Source: Eubacteriaceae bacterium CHKCI004 (GTDB lineage Bacteria > Bacillota > Clostridia > Lachnospirales > Lachnospiraceae). From it: a stretch of DNA of 64,000 nt. The stretch spans positions 62,001 to 126,000 of the forward strand of contig FCNR01000050.1 of NCBI GenBank assembly GCA_900016875.1, given 5' to 3'. The notes under the pieces were generated by a model that was not told where the DNA came from, searched no databases, and was given only the letters and a program-made list of their open reading frames with translations. This document shows positions 1 to 7,143 of the stretch, piece after piece. Position numbers and translations under genes: made by a program. How positions within the stretch are numbered: position 1 is the stretch's first letter; each line of letters begins with the position of its first letter.

Positions 1-28
1 CTTTTTTATTTATTATATAAAGAGAGAT

Positions 29-958
29 TTATTTCGCCCGTTTCAGAAGCTCGTCCCAGCGGCGGTCCACCTCTGCCTGAATGTCGGCGATGAGGTGTTC
101 CTTACCCGGCTTGAACAGGTGTTTGAAACGGCCCTGCGGACGGAGAAAATCTTCGATCGGAAGCTTTTTTTTCGGCTCGTAGTTGAGAATCCATTCGCCG
201 TCGATGACCTCGAAGAGCGGCCAGAAGCAGGTGTCCACAGCCAGCTGGCAGATCTCAAGGATATCGGACATCTCGTAGCGCCAGCCGCGCGGGCATGGAG
301 CCAGCACATTTAAAAAGGCGGCGCCCGGGGTGTAGATGGCTTTCTCTGATTTTACGTGAATGTCCTTGAAGTTCTTCACAAAGGTGGTCTGCGCCACGTA
401 TGGAATGTTGTGGGCGGCGATGACCTGAGCCAGATCCTTGCGGTTCTGATTCTTACCTTCCGAGTCTGTGCCCACAGGGGTGGTGGTAGTGTCCGCGTAG
501 AGCGGGGTGGCGGAGGAACGCTGGATACCGGTATTCATATACGCCTCGTTGTCATAGCAGACGTAAACCATGTCGTGGTTTCGTTCCATGGCGCCGGAGA
601 GGGACTGAAAACCGATGTCGTATGTACCGCCGTCGCCTCCGAAGGCGATGAACTTGTGGGTGTTTTTGACTTTACCTTTTTTACGCAGAGCGCGGTAGGC
701 AGCCTCCACGCCGCTGCAGGTGGCGCCGGCGTTCTCGAAGGCGTCGTGGATGAAGGAATCCTTCCATGCGGTGTACGGGTACATGAAGGAGGAAACCTCC
801 AGACAGCTGGTGGCGCAGGTGATGACAGCCTCGTCGCCGTCATGGAGACCACGGAGTACATTTCTTACGGCGATGGTGGCGCCGCAGCCGGCACACATTC
901 TGTGACCGGGAGATAAACGTTCTTCTTTATTTAATGTCTGTTTTAAATTGTAAGCCAT
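29..958 (-). CDS. porB: 2-oxoacid:ferredoxin oxidoreductase, beta subunit (PorB-like)
   Basis: Catalytic thiamine-diphosphate subunit of a four-subunit pyruvate (or related 2-oxoacid):ferredoxin oxidoreductase, which oxidatively decarboxylates the ketoacid to acyl-CoA and CO2 while reducing ferredoxin in the cytoplasm. The 309-residue length is normal for PorB. The TPP/Mg site is visible as GGDGGTYDIGFQSLS near residues 107-121. Cysteines in RMCAGCG, CATSCLE and APCPRGW match the conserved cysteines that hold the proximal 4Fe-4S cluster. It is the last gene of the minus-strand operon porC-porD-porA-porB, 12 bp after porA. The stop lies at 29-31 and no terminator is visible before the window ends. 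Assignment to the family is firm; pyruvate versus branched-chain ketoacid preference cannot be read from sequence. Confidence 0.93.
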   Translation of the reverse strand: MAYNLKQTLNKEERLSPGHRMCAGCGATIAVRNVLRGLHDGDEAVITCATSCLEVSSFMYPYTAWKDSFIHDAFENAGATCSGVEAAYRALRKKGKVKNTHKFIAFGGDGGTYDIGFQSLSGAMERNHDMVYVCYDNEAYMNTGIQRSSATPLYADTTTTPVGTDSEGKNQNRKDLAQVIAAHNIPYVAQTTFVKNFKDIHVKSEKAIYTPGAAFLNVLAPCPRGWRYEMSDILEICQLAVDTCFWPLFEVIDGEWILNYEPKKKLPIEDFLRPQGRFKHLFKPGKEHLIADIQAEVDRRWDELLKRAK

Positions 959-970
959 GATGTGTTCCTC

Positions 971-2152
971 CTATTCTCTGACAGATAAATACCGGTAAGT
1001 CTCGCCGGTGTCGCCGGTTTTCTCGATCTGCATCAGGTCATTGAACACGGATGTGAGGCTCTCCACCGTCACATCCCGGCCGCCGAGACCGTAACAGTAG
1101 TTGATCACTGCCGGATGGAGATTTTTATTGTAAAGGGCGGATTTGATCTCTGCGCCGAGAGGGCCGCAGTTGGTGTTGAAATCCTCGGTCCGGTCCATGA
1201 TGGCCAGGTATTTCACATGGGAGAGCGCCTCGGCGATCTCCTCAGCCGGAAACGGACGGAAGAGCCGGATCTTCAGGATGCCGGCTTTAACGCCCTGCTC
1301 CCGAAGCTGATCCACGGTGTCCTTGGCGGTTCCTGCTGCGGAGCCGATCAGGACCATGGCGTAGTCGGCGTCCTCCAGCTTATACTCTTCAAACAGGCCG
1401 TATTTTCTGCCGGAGATGCCGGCAAATTCTTCCGCCACATCGAGGGCAACCTGTTTGGCGTTGCGGAGACCCTGCATCTGTGCCCGGCGGGCTTCCATGA
1501 CGTAGTTGGTCACGGCGTAAGGGCCGTAAGCGATAGCCTCGCCGTCCTTCAAAAGATAATGTTCCGGCTCGTACTCGCCCACGAAGTTTTTCACCACGTC
1601 ATCCTCCAGAAGCTCGATGTTTTCCACGGCGTGGCTGGTGATGAAACCGTCCTGGCAGATCATGATCGGAAGCATCACGTCTTTGTGCTCGGCGATGCGG
1701 TAAGCCTGAATCATATTGTCGTAGGCTTCCTGATTGTTCTCGGCAAAGATCTGAATCCAGCCGGTGTTTCTCGCACCCATGGCGTCGGAATGGTCGCAGT
1801 TGATGTTGATCGGGCCGGAGAGGGCGCGGTTTACAAGGGCCAGACAGATTGGGAGCCGGTCGGAGGCCGCCACATTTAAGACCTCCCACATGAGGGCCAG
1901 ACCGCAGGATGAGGTGGCGGTGATGGTTCTTGCGCCGGCCGCCTCGGAACCGATGCAGGCGCTCATGGCGCTGTGCTCGCTCTCCACCGGTATGAACTCG
2001 GTGTCCACCTGTCCGTTTGCCACAAAGCTGGTGAAATACTGCGGAATTTCCGTGGAAGGAGTGATCGGGTATGCCGGCATGACGTCGGGATTGATCTGGC
2101 GCATGGCGGTGGCAACCGCTTCATTTCCGGATAAACGTTCTTTGATACCCAT
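971..2152 (-). CDS. porA: 2-oxoacid:ferredoxin oxidoreductase, alpha subunit (PorA-like)
   Basis: Alpha subunit of the Por complex, carrying the pyrimidine-binding and C-terminal domains that complete the active site with PorB. The 393-residue protein opens with the family signature YPITPSTEIPQ (residues about 28-38), followed by VESEHSAMSACIGSEAAGARTITATSS, typical of PorA/VorA. It starts one base after the porD stop (TAA-C-ATG), so the two are almost certainly translationally coupled. Clostridia more often carry the fused single-chain PFOR; this is the split archaeal/Thermotoga-type architecture. Whether a fused PFOR also exists in this genome cannot be seen here. Pyruvate and 2-ketoisovalerate enzymes are too alike to separate by eye. 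Confidence 0.93.
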   Translation of the reverse strand: MGIKERLSGNEAVATAMRQINPDVMPAYPITPSTEIPQYFTSFVANGQVDTEFIPVESEHSAMSACIGSEAAGARTITATSSCGLALMWEVLNVAASDRLPICLALVNRALSGPININCDHSDAMGARNTGWIQIFAENNQEAYDNMIQAYRIAEHKDVMLPIMICQDGFITSHAVENIELLEDDVVKNFVGEYEPEHYLLKDGEAIAYGPYAVTNYVMEARRAQMQGLRNAKQVALDVAEEFAGISGRKYGLFEEYKLEDADYAMVLIGSAAGTAKDTVDQLREQGVKAGILKIRLFRPFPAEEIAEALSHVKYLAIMDRTEDFNTNCGPLGAEIKSALYNKNLHPAVINYCYGLGGRDVTVESLTSVFNDLMQIEKTGDTGETYRYLSVRE

Positions 2153-2153
2153 G

Positions 2154-2459
2154 TTATCTTACCCCCTTTAACATGACGATGGCGTCGAAAGGACAGGCTT
2201 TCACGCAGATGCCGCATCCCTTGCAGTGGTCAAAATCAAAATCTCCCCGTTTGCCATTAACAATCGGGATGGCGCTGTCCGGGCAGGCCGGCGCGCAGAG
2301 GAGACACTGTTTACATTTTTCTTCGATGAACTTTGGCGTGTCTGTCCGCCATTCTCCGGTATTGAACTCGGCGGCGGTGCAGCTTCCAACGACAGTACAG
2401 CCCAGAGTGAGGTCCTGCCATTTCACATCCAAACCTAATTTGCTGATATCTGATGCCAT
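2154..2459 (-). CDS. porD: 2-oxoacid:ferredoxin oxidoreductase, delta subunit (ferredoxin-like)
   Basis: Small 101-residue iron-sulfur subunit that passes electrons from the TPP site to ferredoxin. Two complete 4Fe-4S motifs are visible: CKQCLLCAPACP near residues 49-60 and CKGCGICVKACP near residues 79-90. The N-terminal half, with GCTVVGSCTAAEFNTGEWR, matches the PorD leader domain. Its ATG at 2459 overlaps the porC stop by one base (TAATG), a coupling arrangement. The length is normal for PorD. Confidence 0.92.
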   Translation of the reverse strand: MASDISKLGLDVKWQDLTLGCTVVGSCTAAEFNTGEWRTDTPKFIEEKCKQCLLCAPACPDSAIPIVNGKRGDFDFDHCKGCGICVKACPFDAIVMLKGVR

Positions 2460-3031
2460 TACTTAACCTCCTGTAAAGCCAGGGAGAGAGCTTTCATGTT
2501 TCCCTCGATCACTTCCGGCTTTGATGCAAACTTATGCGCGTAGGACTTGCGCATTTCCTCTAAGAAACGTTCCTCCTCCATGATGCCGCTGACCTTCACG
2601 ATGGCTGCCAGCATCGGAGAATTCGGGAAATACTGTCCCAGCGCTTCTATAGAAATCCGACGGGCGTCGATGGTGTACACCTTTCCTTCGTATCCGTGAA
2701 GATGAGGAAGAATCTCCTCCTTCGGACGGGCGGTGTTGATGACGATGGCGCCGTCTTTTTTGAGACCGTCGGTCACGTGGACAGAATCCAGCAGGGTCTC
2801 ATCCACCACGACTACGTAATCCGGGTCGTAAATGTTGGAATGAACCCGGATAATATCGGAGCTTAAACGGTTATAGGCGGTGATAGGCGCGCCCATACGC
2901 TCCGGGCCGTATTCCGGGAAGCCCTGCACGTACATTCCCGTGTTGAAAGCGACGTCGGCAAGGAGCAGAGCCGCGGTTTTTGCACCCTGACCGCCCCGGC
3001 CGTGCCACCGGATTTCAATTAAATCTTTCAT
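2459..3031 (-). CDS. porC: 2-oxoacid:ferredoxin oxidoreductase, gamma subunit (PorC-like)
   Basis: Gamma subunit of the Por complex, first gene of the operon. The protein begins MKDLIEIRWHGRGGQGAKTAA; the RWHGRGGQG glycine-rich motif is diagnostic of this subunit, which contributes to CoA binding. An upstream in-frame ATG at 3043 exists, but GGAGG (3042-3038 on the minus strand) overlaps that ATG and lies five bases before the ATG at 3031, so 3031 is the better start, giving 190 residues. The operon has a promoter at 3275-3303 and a 5' leader of about 235 nt with a stable hairpin. Confidence 0.92.
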   Translation of the reverse strand: MKDLIEIRWHGRGGQGAKTAALLLADVAFNTGMYVQGFPEYGPERMGAPITAYNRLSSDIIRVHSNIYDPDYVVVVDETLLDSVHVTDGLKKDGAIVINTARPKEEILPHLHGYEGKVYTIDARRISIEALGQYFPNSPMLAAIVKVSGIMEEERFLEEMRKSYAHKFASKPEVIEGNMKALSLALQEVK

Positions 3032-3100
3032 GATATCCTCCATTCTATGTTCAGGTATGTAAATGTAACGCTGTAAATATAATATATGAAAACAGCATGT

Positions 3101-3157
3101 CCGCAGGGATATTCACGGACTGTATGCTGTAGAAAAACGAATGTCCGTGCTGTGCGG
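3101..3157 (-). promoter_or_regulatory. Stem-loop in the 5' leader of the por operon
   Basis: On the minus strand CCGCA (3157-3153) pairs with TGCGG (3105-3101) and encloses a 7-bp perfect stem CACGGAC (3149-3143)/GTCCGTG (3120-3114) with a 22-nt loop. It sits about 70 nt upstream of the porC start, inside the transcript predicted from the promoter at 3275-3303. A small hairpin followed by seven T occurs earlier in the same leader (about 3190-3170). I match it to no known riboswitch; attenuation or mRNA stabilisation are both possible. Confidence 0.4.
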
Positions 3158-3274
3158 ATAAAAATGATTAAAAAAAGAGTCCCGCTCGCGGAATAAGTAC
3201 GCTGTATGCCTTCTTGAAGAGAATACATTTTTCCTCGTGCAGGAATTACTTTATGAAAATTCACAACGAATTCG

Positions 3275-3303
3275 ATTATATCATTATTCATTGTTTTTGT
3301 GAA
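3275..3303 (-). promoter_or_regulatory. Predicted sigma-A promoter of the por operon
   Basis: On the minus strand a -35 box TTCACA (3303-3298) and a perfect -10 box TATAAT (3280-3275) are separated by 17 bp. It implies a start near 3268 and a leader of about 235 nt before porC. Confidence 0.7.
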
Positions 3304-3356
3304 GAGAAAATATATAAAAAGCTCCGTATAATGTATAAAAAAGGGCCGAAAACGGG

Positions 3357-3385
3357 TTGACAAACAATCTTAGACATATTATACT
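3357..3385 (+). promoter_or_regulatory. Predicted sigma-A promoter of the riboswitch-protease unit
   Basis: Consensus -35 TTGACA (3357-3362), 17-bp spacer and -10 TATACT (3380-3385). The predicted start near 3392 places the c-di-GMP aptamer at the very 5' end of the transcript. Confidence 0.85.
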
Positions 3386-3401
3386 TGATTCATAAAATTT
3401 C

Positions 3402-3476
3402 AAAGGCAAACCCGCCGAAAGACGGGGACGCAAAGCCACGGGTCTAAGGTCTTCTGACTATGACAGCCGGTTGCCG
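3402..3476 (+). promoter_or_regulatory. Cyclic-di-GMP-I riboswitch (GEMM-I aptamer)
   Basis: The aptamer is recognised by its conserved core: GGCAAACC, a GAAA tetraloop capping P2 (3417-3420), GGGGACGCAAAGCCACGGG, TCTAAGG, TGACTATGACAGCCGG and the closing TTGCC. P1 pairs GGCAA (3405-3409) with TTGCC (3471-3475). This is the class I c-di-GMP riboswitch that senses the biofilm/motility second messenger. It lies 16 nt downstream of a consensus promoter and about 280 nt upstream of the anchored metalloprotease, with an intrinsic terminator 53 nt beyond it as the likely expression platform. On or off polarity cannot be settled by eye. Confidence 0.93.
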
Positions 3477-3528
3477 CATTTATTTTACAATGTGTATCAG
3501 ATATTTAGATGATTCTGTAATTTGGCGA

Positions 3529-3558
3529 CCGCTTATATACCTGTATAAGCGGTTTTTC
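3529..3558 (+). terminator. Intrinsic terminator, likely riboswitch expression platform
   Basis: ACCGCTTATA (3528-3537) pairs perfectly with TATAAGCGGT (3543-3552) around a 5-6 nt loop, followed by TTTTCTAT. Its position just past the aptamer and long before the coding region fits transcription-attenuation control. Confidence 0.8.
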
Positions 3559-3560
3559 TA

Positions 3561-3594
3561 TATTATAGGAATTTTCGTTGGAATTCCTATAATA
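3561..3594 (+). repeat. 13-bp perfect inverted repeat in the protease leader
   Basis: TATTATAGGAATT (3561-3573) and AATTCCTATAATA (3582-3594) form a perfect stem with an 8-nt loop directly after the terminator. The right arm contains TATAAT-like sequence. Role unknown. Confidence 0.6.
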
Positions 3595-3620
3595 CAGAAG
3601 CCCTCCGGGCGGGATGCACA

Positions 3621-3689
3621 CTCGCGCGCAAAGAACTTTGTCGCTAAAGCGACCGCGCTCGGCGCGAGAGTTCTGGCGGACAGAACTCT
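3621..3689 (+). repeat. GC-rich nested hairpins between riboswitch and protease gene
   Basis: CTCGCGC (3621-3627) pairs with GCGCGAG (3662-3668) around an inner hairpin GTCGC-TAAA-GCGAC (3640-3653). A second perfect stem AGAGTTCTG (3667-3675)/CAGAACTCT (3681-3689) follows. Base composition differs sharply from the AT-rich flanks, which suggests an inserted palindromic element, possibly also a second barrier to transcription. Confidence 0.5.
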
Positions 3690-3752
3690 TTATTCTTCAC
3701 AGGGCACTATGAATCGGAAGAGTCTGATGCACCCAGACAGGGGAGGATGTGT

Positions 3753-4745
3753 ATGATGAGAAAAAACAGAAATGATAATTTAAAAGAAAATACTACAGGA
3801 AAGAAAAGACTTACTTTTGCAGGAAAAGCAGCCATATTGTGCACGGTGGTCATGCTTGCTGCCGGCGGCGCCTACACATGGCATATACATACGACGAATG
3901 TGCCGGAGCTTACCACATTCGTCGATCATGAGGGAGAGACTGTGATCATTGGCGGTGAGGAAGTGCCTTTAGGCGGCGAGCCGAAGGTGACTACCGATAC
4001 CAAAACCAAGAAAAAGACAGTGATGCTGAAGAAACCGTCTAAAAAAACGCGCACCAAGAAGTCCACAAAGACGAAGAATTCTACAGATACTCAAAAAAAT
4101 GGTTCGAATGTTGTTGTAACTGAAACGACGGTGGTGACGGTGAAAAGACAGAAGTTCAAAAAGAATTCCAGGAAAAAAGTGATCATCACAAAGATCACAA
4201 CGACGAAGAAGGTCAGCGTACAGGCGGCGGGCAATGTGCAGACACAGTCTGCTTCCCAGAACAGCGCTGACGCCGGAGCAACAACGGCGGATATCAAGAC
4301 GCTGGCTCCTAGGCTCAACGGCACGCTCATGAATGCGTATACGACATTGGGATTCACGGTAACCATCGATCCGACAGTATCCTATTCAGGATATTTTAAT
4401 GCGAGAAATCAGTCTATTATTTTGAGAAAATCGGGAGATACCATTTATCATGAAATGGGACATTTCCTTGCATTCGTTGCAGGCAATGTGGATAAGAGAT
4501 CGGATTTTGCCTCTATCTATAATGAAGAAAAAGGGAAATACGCAGGCACCAATACAAATTATGTGACACAGAATGCCTCTGAGTATTTTGCAGAGTCTTT
4601 CAAAGATTATACATTAAATGCATCGGCACTGCAGAAGAGCCGTCCAAAGACCTATCAGGCTATTGTGAGCGCACTCTCTAACGTAACATCGCAGCAGATC
4701 AATAAGCTGAAGCTGGCCTACGGTCCGATCTGGAATCAAAATTAA
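3753..4745 (+). CDS. Membrane-anchored ATLF/PPEP-like zinc metalloprotease under c-di-GMP control
   Basis: Predicted extracytoplasmic zinc protease. An N-terminal signal anchor (about residues 22-42, AAILCTVVMLAAGGAYTWH) is followed by a Lys/Thr-rich linker (about 80-150), then a C-terminal catalytic domain. That domain carries HEMGH (233-237) and, 44 residues on, YFAESF with the third ligand Glu281, then SRPKTYQAIV. This arrangement is that of the anthrax lethal factor/Pro-Pro endopeptidase group (M34/ATLF-like). In Clostridioides difficile the relative PPEP-1 is also controlled by a class I c-di-GMP riboswitch and releases surface adhesins. GGAGG at 3742-3746 abuts the ATG at 3747, so the start is 3753 or 3756. 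Substrate is inferred only by family. Confidence 0.82.
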   Translation: MMRKNRNDNLKENTTGKKRLTFAGKAAILCTVVMLAAGGAYTWHIHTTNVPELTTFVDHEGETVIIGGEEVPLGGEPKVTTDTKTKKKTVMLKKPSKKTRTKKSTKTKNSTDTQKNGSNVVVTETTVVTVKRQKFKKNSRKKVIITKITTTKKVSVQAAGNVQTQSASQNSADAGATTADIKTLAPRLNGTLMNAYTTLGFTVTIDPTVSYSGYFNARNQSIILRKSGDTIYHEMGHFLAFVAGNVDKRSDFASIYNEEKGKYAGTNTNYVTQNASEYFAESFKDYTLNASALQKSRPKTYQAIVSALSNVTSQQINKLKLAYGPIWNQN

Positions 4746-4760
4746 TACAGACTATATCAG

Positions 4761-4790
4761 AAGCCGGGAGGATTGTTCTCCCGGCTTTTT
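4761..4790 (+). terminator. Intrinsic terminator of the metalloprotease gene
   Basis: AAGCCGGGAG (4761-4770) pairs perfectly with CTCCCGGCTT (4778-4787), followed by a short T-run, 15 bp after the stop codon. Confidence 0.9.
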
Positions 4791-4808
4791 AATATATGTG
4801 GGAAAAAT

Positions 4809-4838
4809 TTGACTTTCATTTACTGATTTCAGTATAAT
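4809..4838 (+). promoter_or_regulatory. Predicted sigma-A promoter for the AroE-HD fusion and tarIJ
   Basis: TTGACT (4809-4814), 18-bp spacer, TATAAT (4833-4838), about 40 bp before the start codon. It directly follows the terminator of the previous unit. Confidence 0.8.
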
Positions 4839-4878
4839 AGGAAAGAATATTTTCATGCGGTGAGATGGAGGCAGAAGA

Positions 4879-6390
4879 ATGGAGAAAACTTACAGAACGG
4901 ATTTGACTTGTTTTCTTGGGGATGAAGAGAAGGAGAGCGTCGAAGGCACTCTCATGGGAGTCATGATGGAAGCCGGATTCCGGGCGCAGGAGCTTCCTTT
5001 CCGGCATGCTGCCTTTTCCATAAAGGAGGGCGGGCTGAAAAGAGCGATGGATGCTGTCCGGTGTTTGGGCATCAGGGGAGCGTATCTGGCGCCTGTGCAC
5101 AGAGCGGATGTGCTTTCCTGTCTGGATGAGCTGTCTGCCGCAGCCCGGCTCACCGGACAGGCAGACGTGGTGTTTTGCCTGGATGGAAGGCTTATGGGAG
5201 AGAACACCGGAGGCAAGGGATTTGTCACCTCTCTCATGGAAAAAGGCGTTTTCCTTACCGGGAAGACTCTTACCATACTGGGGACGGGAGATGCTGCCCG
5301 GGCAGCCGCTGTGGAAGCGGCACTTTCCGGAATCAGCAGGATATATATCACAGGCAAAGATGAAGAGCAGGGCCAGACGCTTGCCCGGCTGCTCACCGAA
5401 CACACCCGGACGGAAGCATCGTATATTTTCCGGGCGGAGGGTGAAGCAACGCGGATACCAGAAGATACAGATATTGTATTGCGGGCGGAAGCTAAGCAGC
5501 TGGAAGAAGCCGGGCCGCAGCCGGAAGAGAAGCTGCGGGTGGAAGAGGAACAGGACTCCCCGGCTCCCGGGGAAGACCAGCACCAGCTTCCGGCTGAAGA
5601 CGATGGCGCTATAAAGTCCGGCACGGAGTGCTCGGGCATCCGCAGCCATATGATCGTGTGTGATATGGCGCTTTCCCCGCGAAAGACCACCTTTTTAAAA
5701 CAGGCGGAGGCCTGCGGGGCCAAAACCGTGGGCGGTCTTGAAATGTTTGTCAATCAGGCGGTGCTGACCTACAGTTTATGGACGGAGCACATCGCACCGC
5801 GGGACATTTTTTATGACGCTGCTCTGAGGGCGCTTGACCCGGAAGACGGGCAGGAGGACGGCGGTGTGGAGCCGGCGGCGGAAACAGCGGAAGCGGCGGA
5901 TCGCCGTCTCATAGAAAAGATGATGGACTATTACGCCGGAGACCCGAAGCGGATTCAGCATTTCCTGAAAGTGTATACATTTGCTAAAATGATCGGCGAG
6001 GAGGAGGCGCTGCCGCCGGAGGAGCTTTTTGTGCTGAGGACGGCGGCCATCGTCCATGATATCGGCATCAGGGTCAGCGAGGAGAAATACGGCAGCTCGG
6101 CTGGAAAATATCAGGAAAAGGAAGGGCCTGCCGTGGCGGAGCCGCTCCTTTTGTCCTGCGGATATGAGGAAGAAGTCATTGACCGGGTGCTGTTTCTCAT
6201 TGCAAACCATCACACTTATGATAGAATAGAAGGAGCAGATTATCAGATACTGGTAGAAGCAGATTTTCTGGTGAATCTTTACGAGGACGGATGCAGCCGG
6301 GAGACGGCGGAAAATGTAAAGAAAAACATTTTCCGGACGAAGGCGGGCGTCCGCTGTCTGGAACAGATGTATCTGAATATTCAAAAATAA
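4879..6390 (+). CDS. Shikimate dehydrogenase-like domain fused to an HD-domain phosphohydrolase
   Basis: A 503-residue two-domain protein. Residues about 1-305 follow shikimate dehydrogenase (AroE): a nucleotide-binding loop ILGTGDAARAA (133-143) and the well-kept AroE tail CDMALSPRKTTFLKQAEACGAKTVGGLEMFVNQ. However, the catalytic Lys of the PHK motif is Arg75 (PVHRAD) and the catalytic Asp of the NTDG motif is Gly111 (ENTGGKGF). An acidic Pro/Glu linker (about 205-250) interrupts the fold. Residues about 340-503 form an HD domain with His361, His393-Asp394, His444/445 and Asp462. The HD half looks competent; the AroE half looks like a pseudoenzyme or a sensor. GGAGG lies 7 nt before the ATG. 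tarI follows after 46 bp. Confidence 0.78.
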   Translation: MEKTYRTDLTCFLGDEEKESVEGTLMGVMMEAGFRAQELPFRHAAFSIKEGGLKRAMDAVRCLGIRGAYLAPVHRADVLSCLDELSAAARLTGQADVVFCLDGRLMGENTGGKGFVTSLMEKGVFLTGKTLTILGTGDAARAAAVEAALSGISRIYITGKDEEQGQTLARLLTEHTRTEASYIFRAEGEATRIPEDTDIVLRAEAKQLEEAGPQPEEKLRVEEEQDSPAPGEDQHQLPAEDDGAIKSGTECSGIRSHMIVCDMALSPRKTTFLKQAEACGAKTVGGLEMFVNQAVLTYSLWTEHIAPRDIFYDAALRALDPEDGQEDGGVEPAAETAEAADRRLIEKMMDYYAGDPKRIQHFLKVYTFAKMIGEEEALPPEELFVLRTAAIVHDIGIRVSEEKYGSSAGKYQEKEGPAVAEPLLLSCGYEEEVIDRVLFLIANHHTYDRIEGADYQILVEADFLVNLYEDGCSRETAENVKKNIFRTKAGVRCLEQMYLNIQK

Positions 6391-6436
6391 CAAAGAGACT
6401 TCGGAGAAGGATGCCGGGGTCAGCAAGGAGGAAACC

Positions 6437-7141
6437 ATGATATTTGGAGTAATTTTGGCCGGGGGAATCGGCAGCAGAATGGGAAATGTGGAGAAGCCGA
6501 AGCAGTTTCTCACCATCGGCAGCAAGCCGATCATCATTCACACCATTGAAAAGTTTTATGCCAACAGCAGATTTGAAAAGATCATCGTACTCTGCCCGAA
6601 TCAGTGGATCAATCACACAAAGAACCTGATCCGGAAAGATTTTAAAAACACGGATCGTATTGTTGTGATCGAGGGCGGAGACACAAGAAATGAAACTATT
6701 ATGAATTCCATCCGCTACATTGAGAAGGAATACGGACTGGATGACGATACGATCATCGTTACCCACGACTCTGTCCGTCCGTTCCTGACACACCGTATTA
6801 TCGAGGATAACATCAATTACGCCATCAAATACGGCGCTTGCGATACGGTCATTCCGGCTTCGGACACCATCGTGGAGAGCAAGGGACACGCGGTCATCAG
6901 CAACATACCGGATCGTTCCATCATGTATCAGGGACAGACGCCGCAGTCCTTTAAAGCAAAACGCTTAAAGGAGCTTTATGAATCACTGACGGAGGAGGAG
7001 AAAAAGATCCTCACCGACGCCTGCAAGATCTGCGTAATGAAGGGAGAAGACGTGTACCTGGTGGAGGGAGAGGTATTTAATATAAAGATTACCTATCCGT
7101 ATGACTTGAGAGTTGCTGAGACTTTGATAAAAGGAGAATAG
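6437..7141 (+). CDS. tarI: D-ribitol-5-phosphate cytidylyltransferase (TarI/IspD family)
   Basis: Cytidylyltransferase of the IspD/TarI family: CTP plus ribitol 5-phosphate gives CDP-ribitol for wall or lipoteichoic acid. The N-terminal nucleotide loop AGGIGSRMGNVEKPKQF (residues 8-24) is intact, as are HDSVRPF (about 111-117) and QTPQSF (about 163-168). IspD has the same motifs, but the immediate neighbour is a TarJ-type reductase, two bases downstream, which makes TarI much more likely. The 234-residue length is normal, and AAGGAGG precedes the ATG. Confidence 0.87.
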   Translation: MIFGVILAGGIGSRMGNVEKPKQFLTIGSKPIIIHTIEKFYANSRFEKIIVLCPNQWINHTKNLIRKDFKNTDRIVVIEGGDTRNETIMNSIRYIEKEYGLDDDTIIVTHDSVRPFLTHRIIEDNINYAIKYGACDTVIPASDTIVESKGHAVISNIPDRSIMYQGQTPQSFKAKRLKELYESLTEEEKKILTDACKICVMKGEDVYLVEGEVFNIKITYPYDLRVAETLIKGE

Positions 7142-7143
7142 AC

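Noticed and set aside
6437..7141. Calling the cytidylyltransferase IspD
   Set aside because: Immediate pairing with a TarJ-type reductase favours TarI, although motifs alone cannot separate them.
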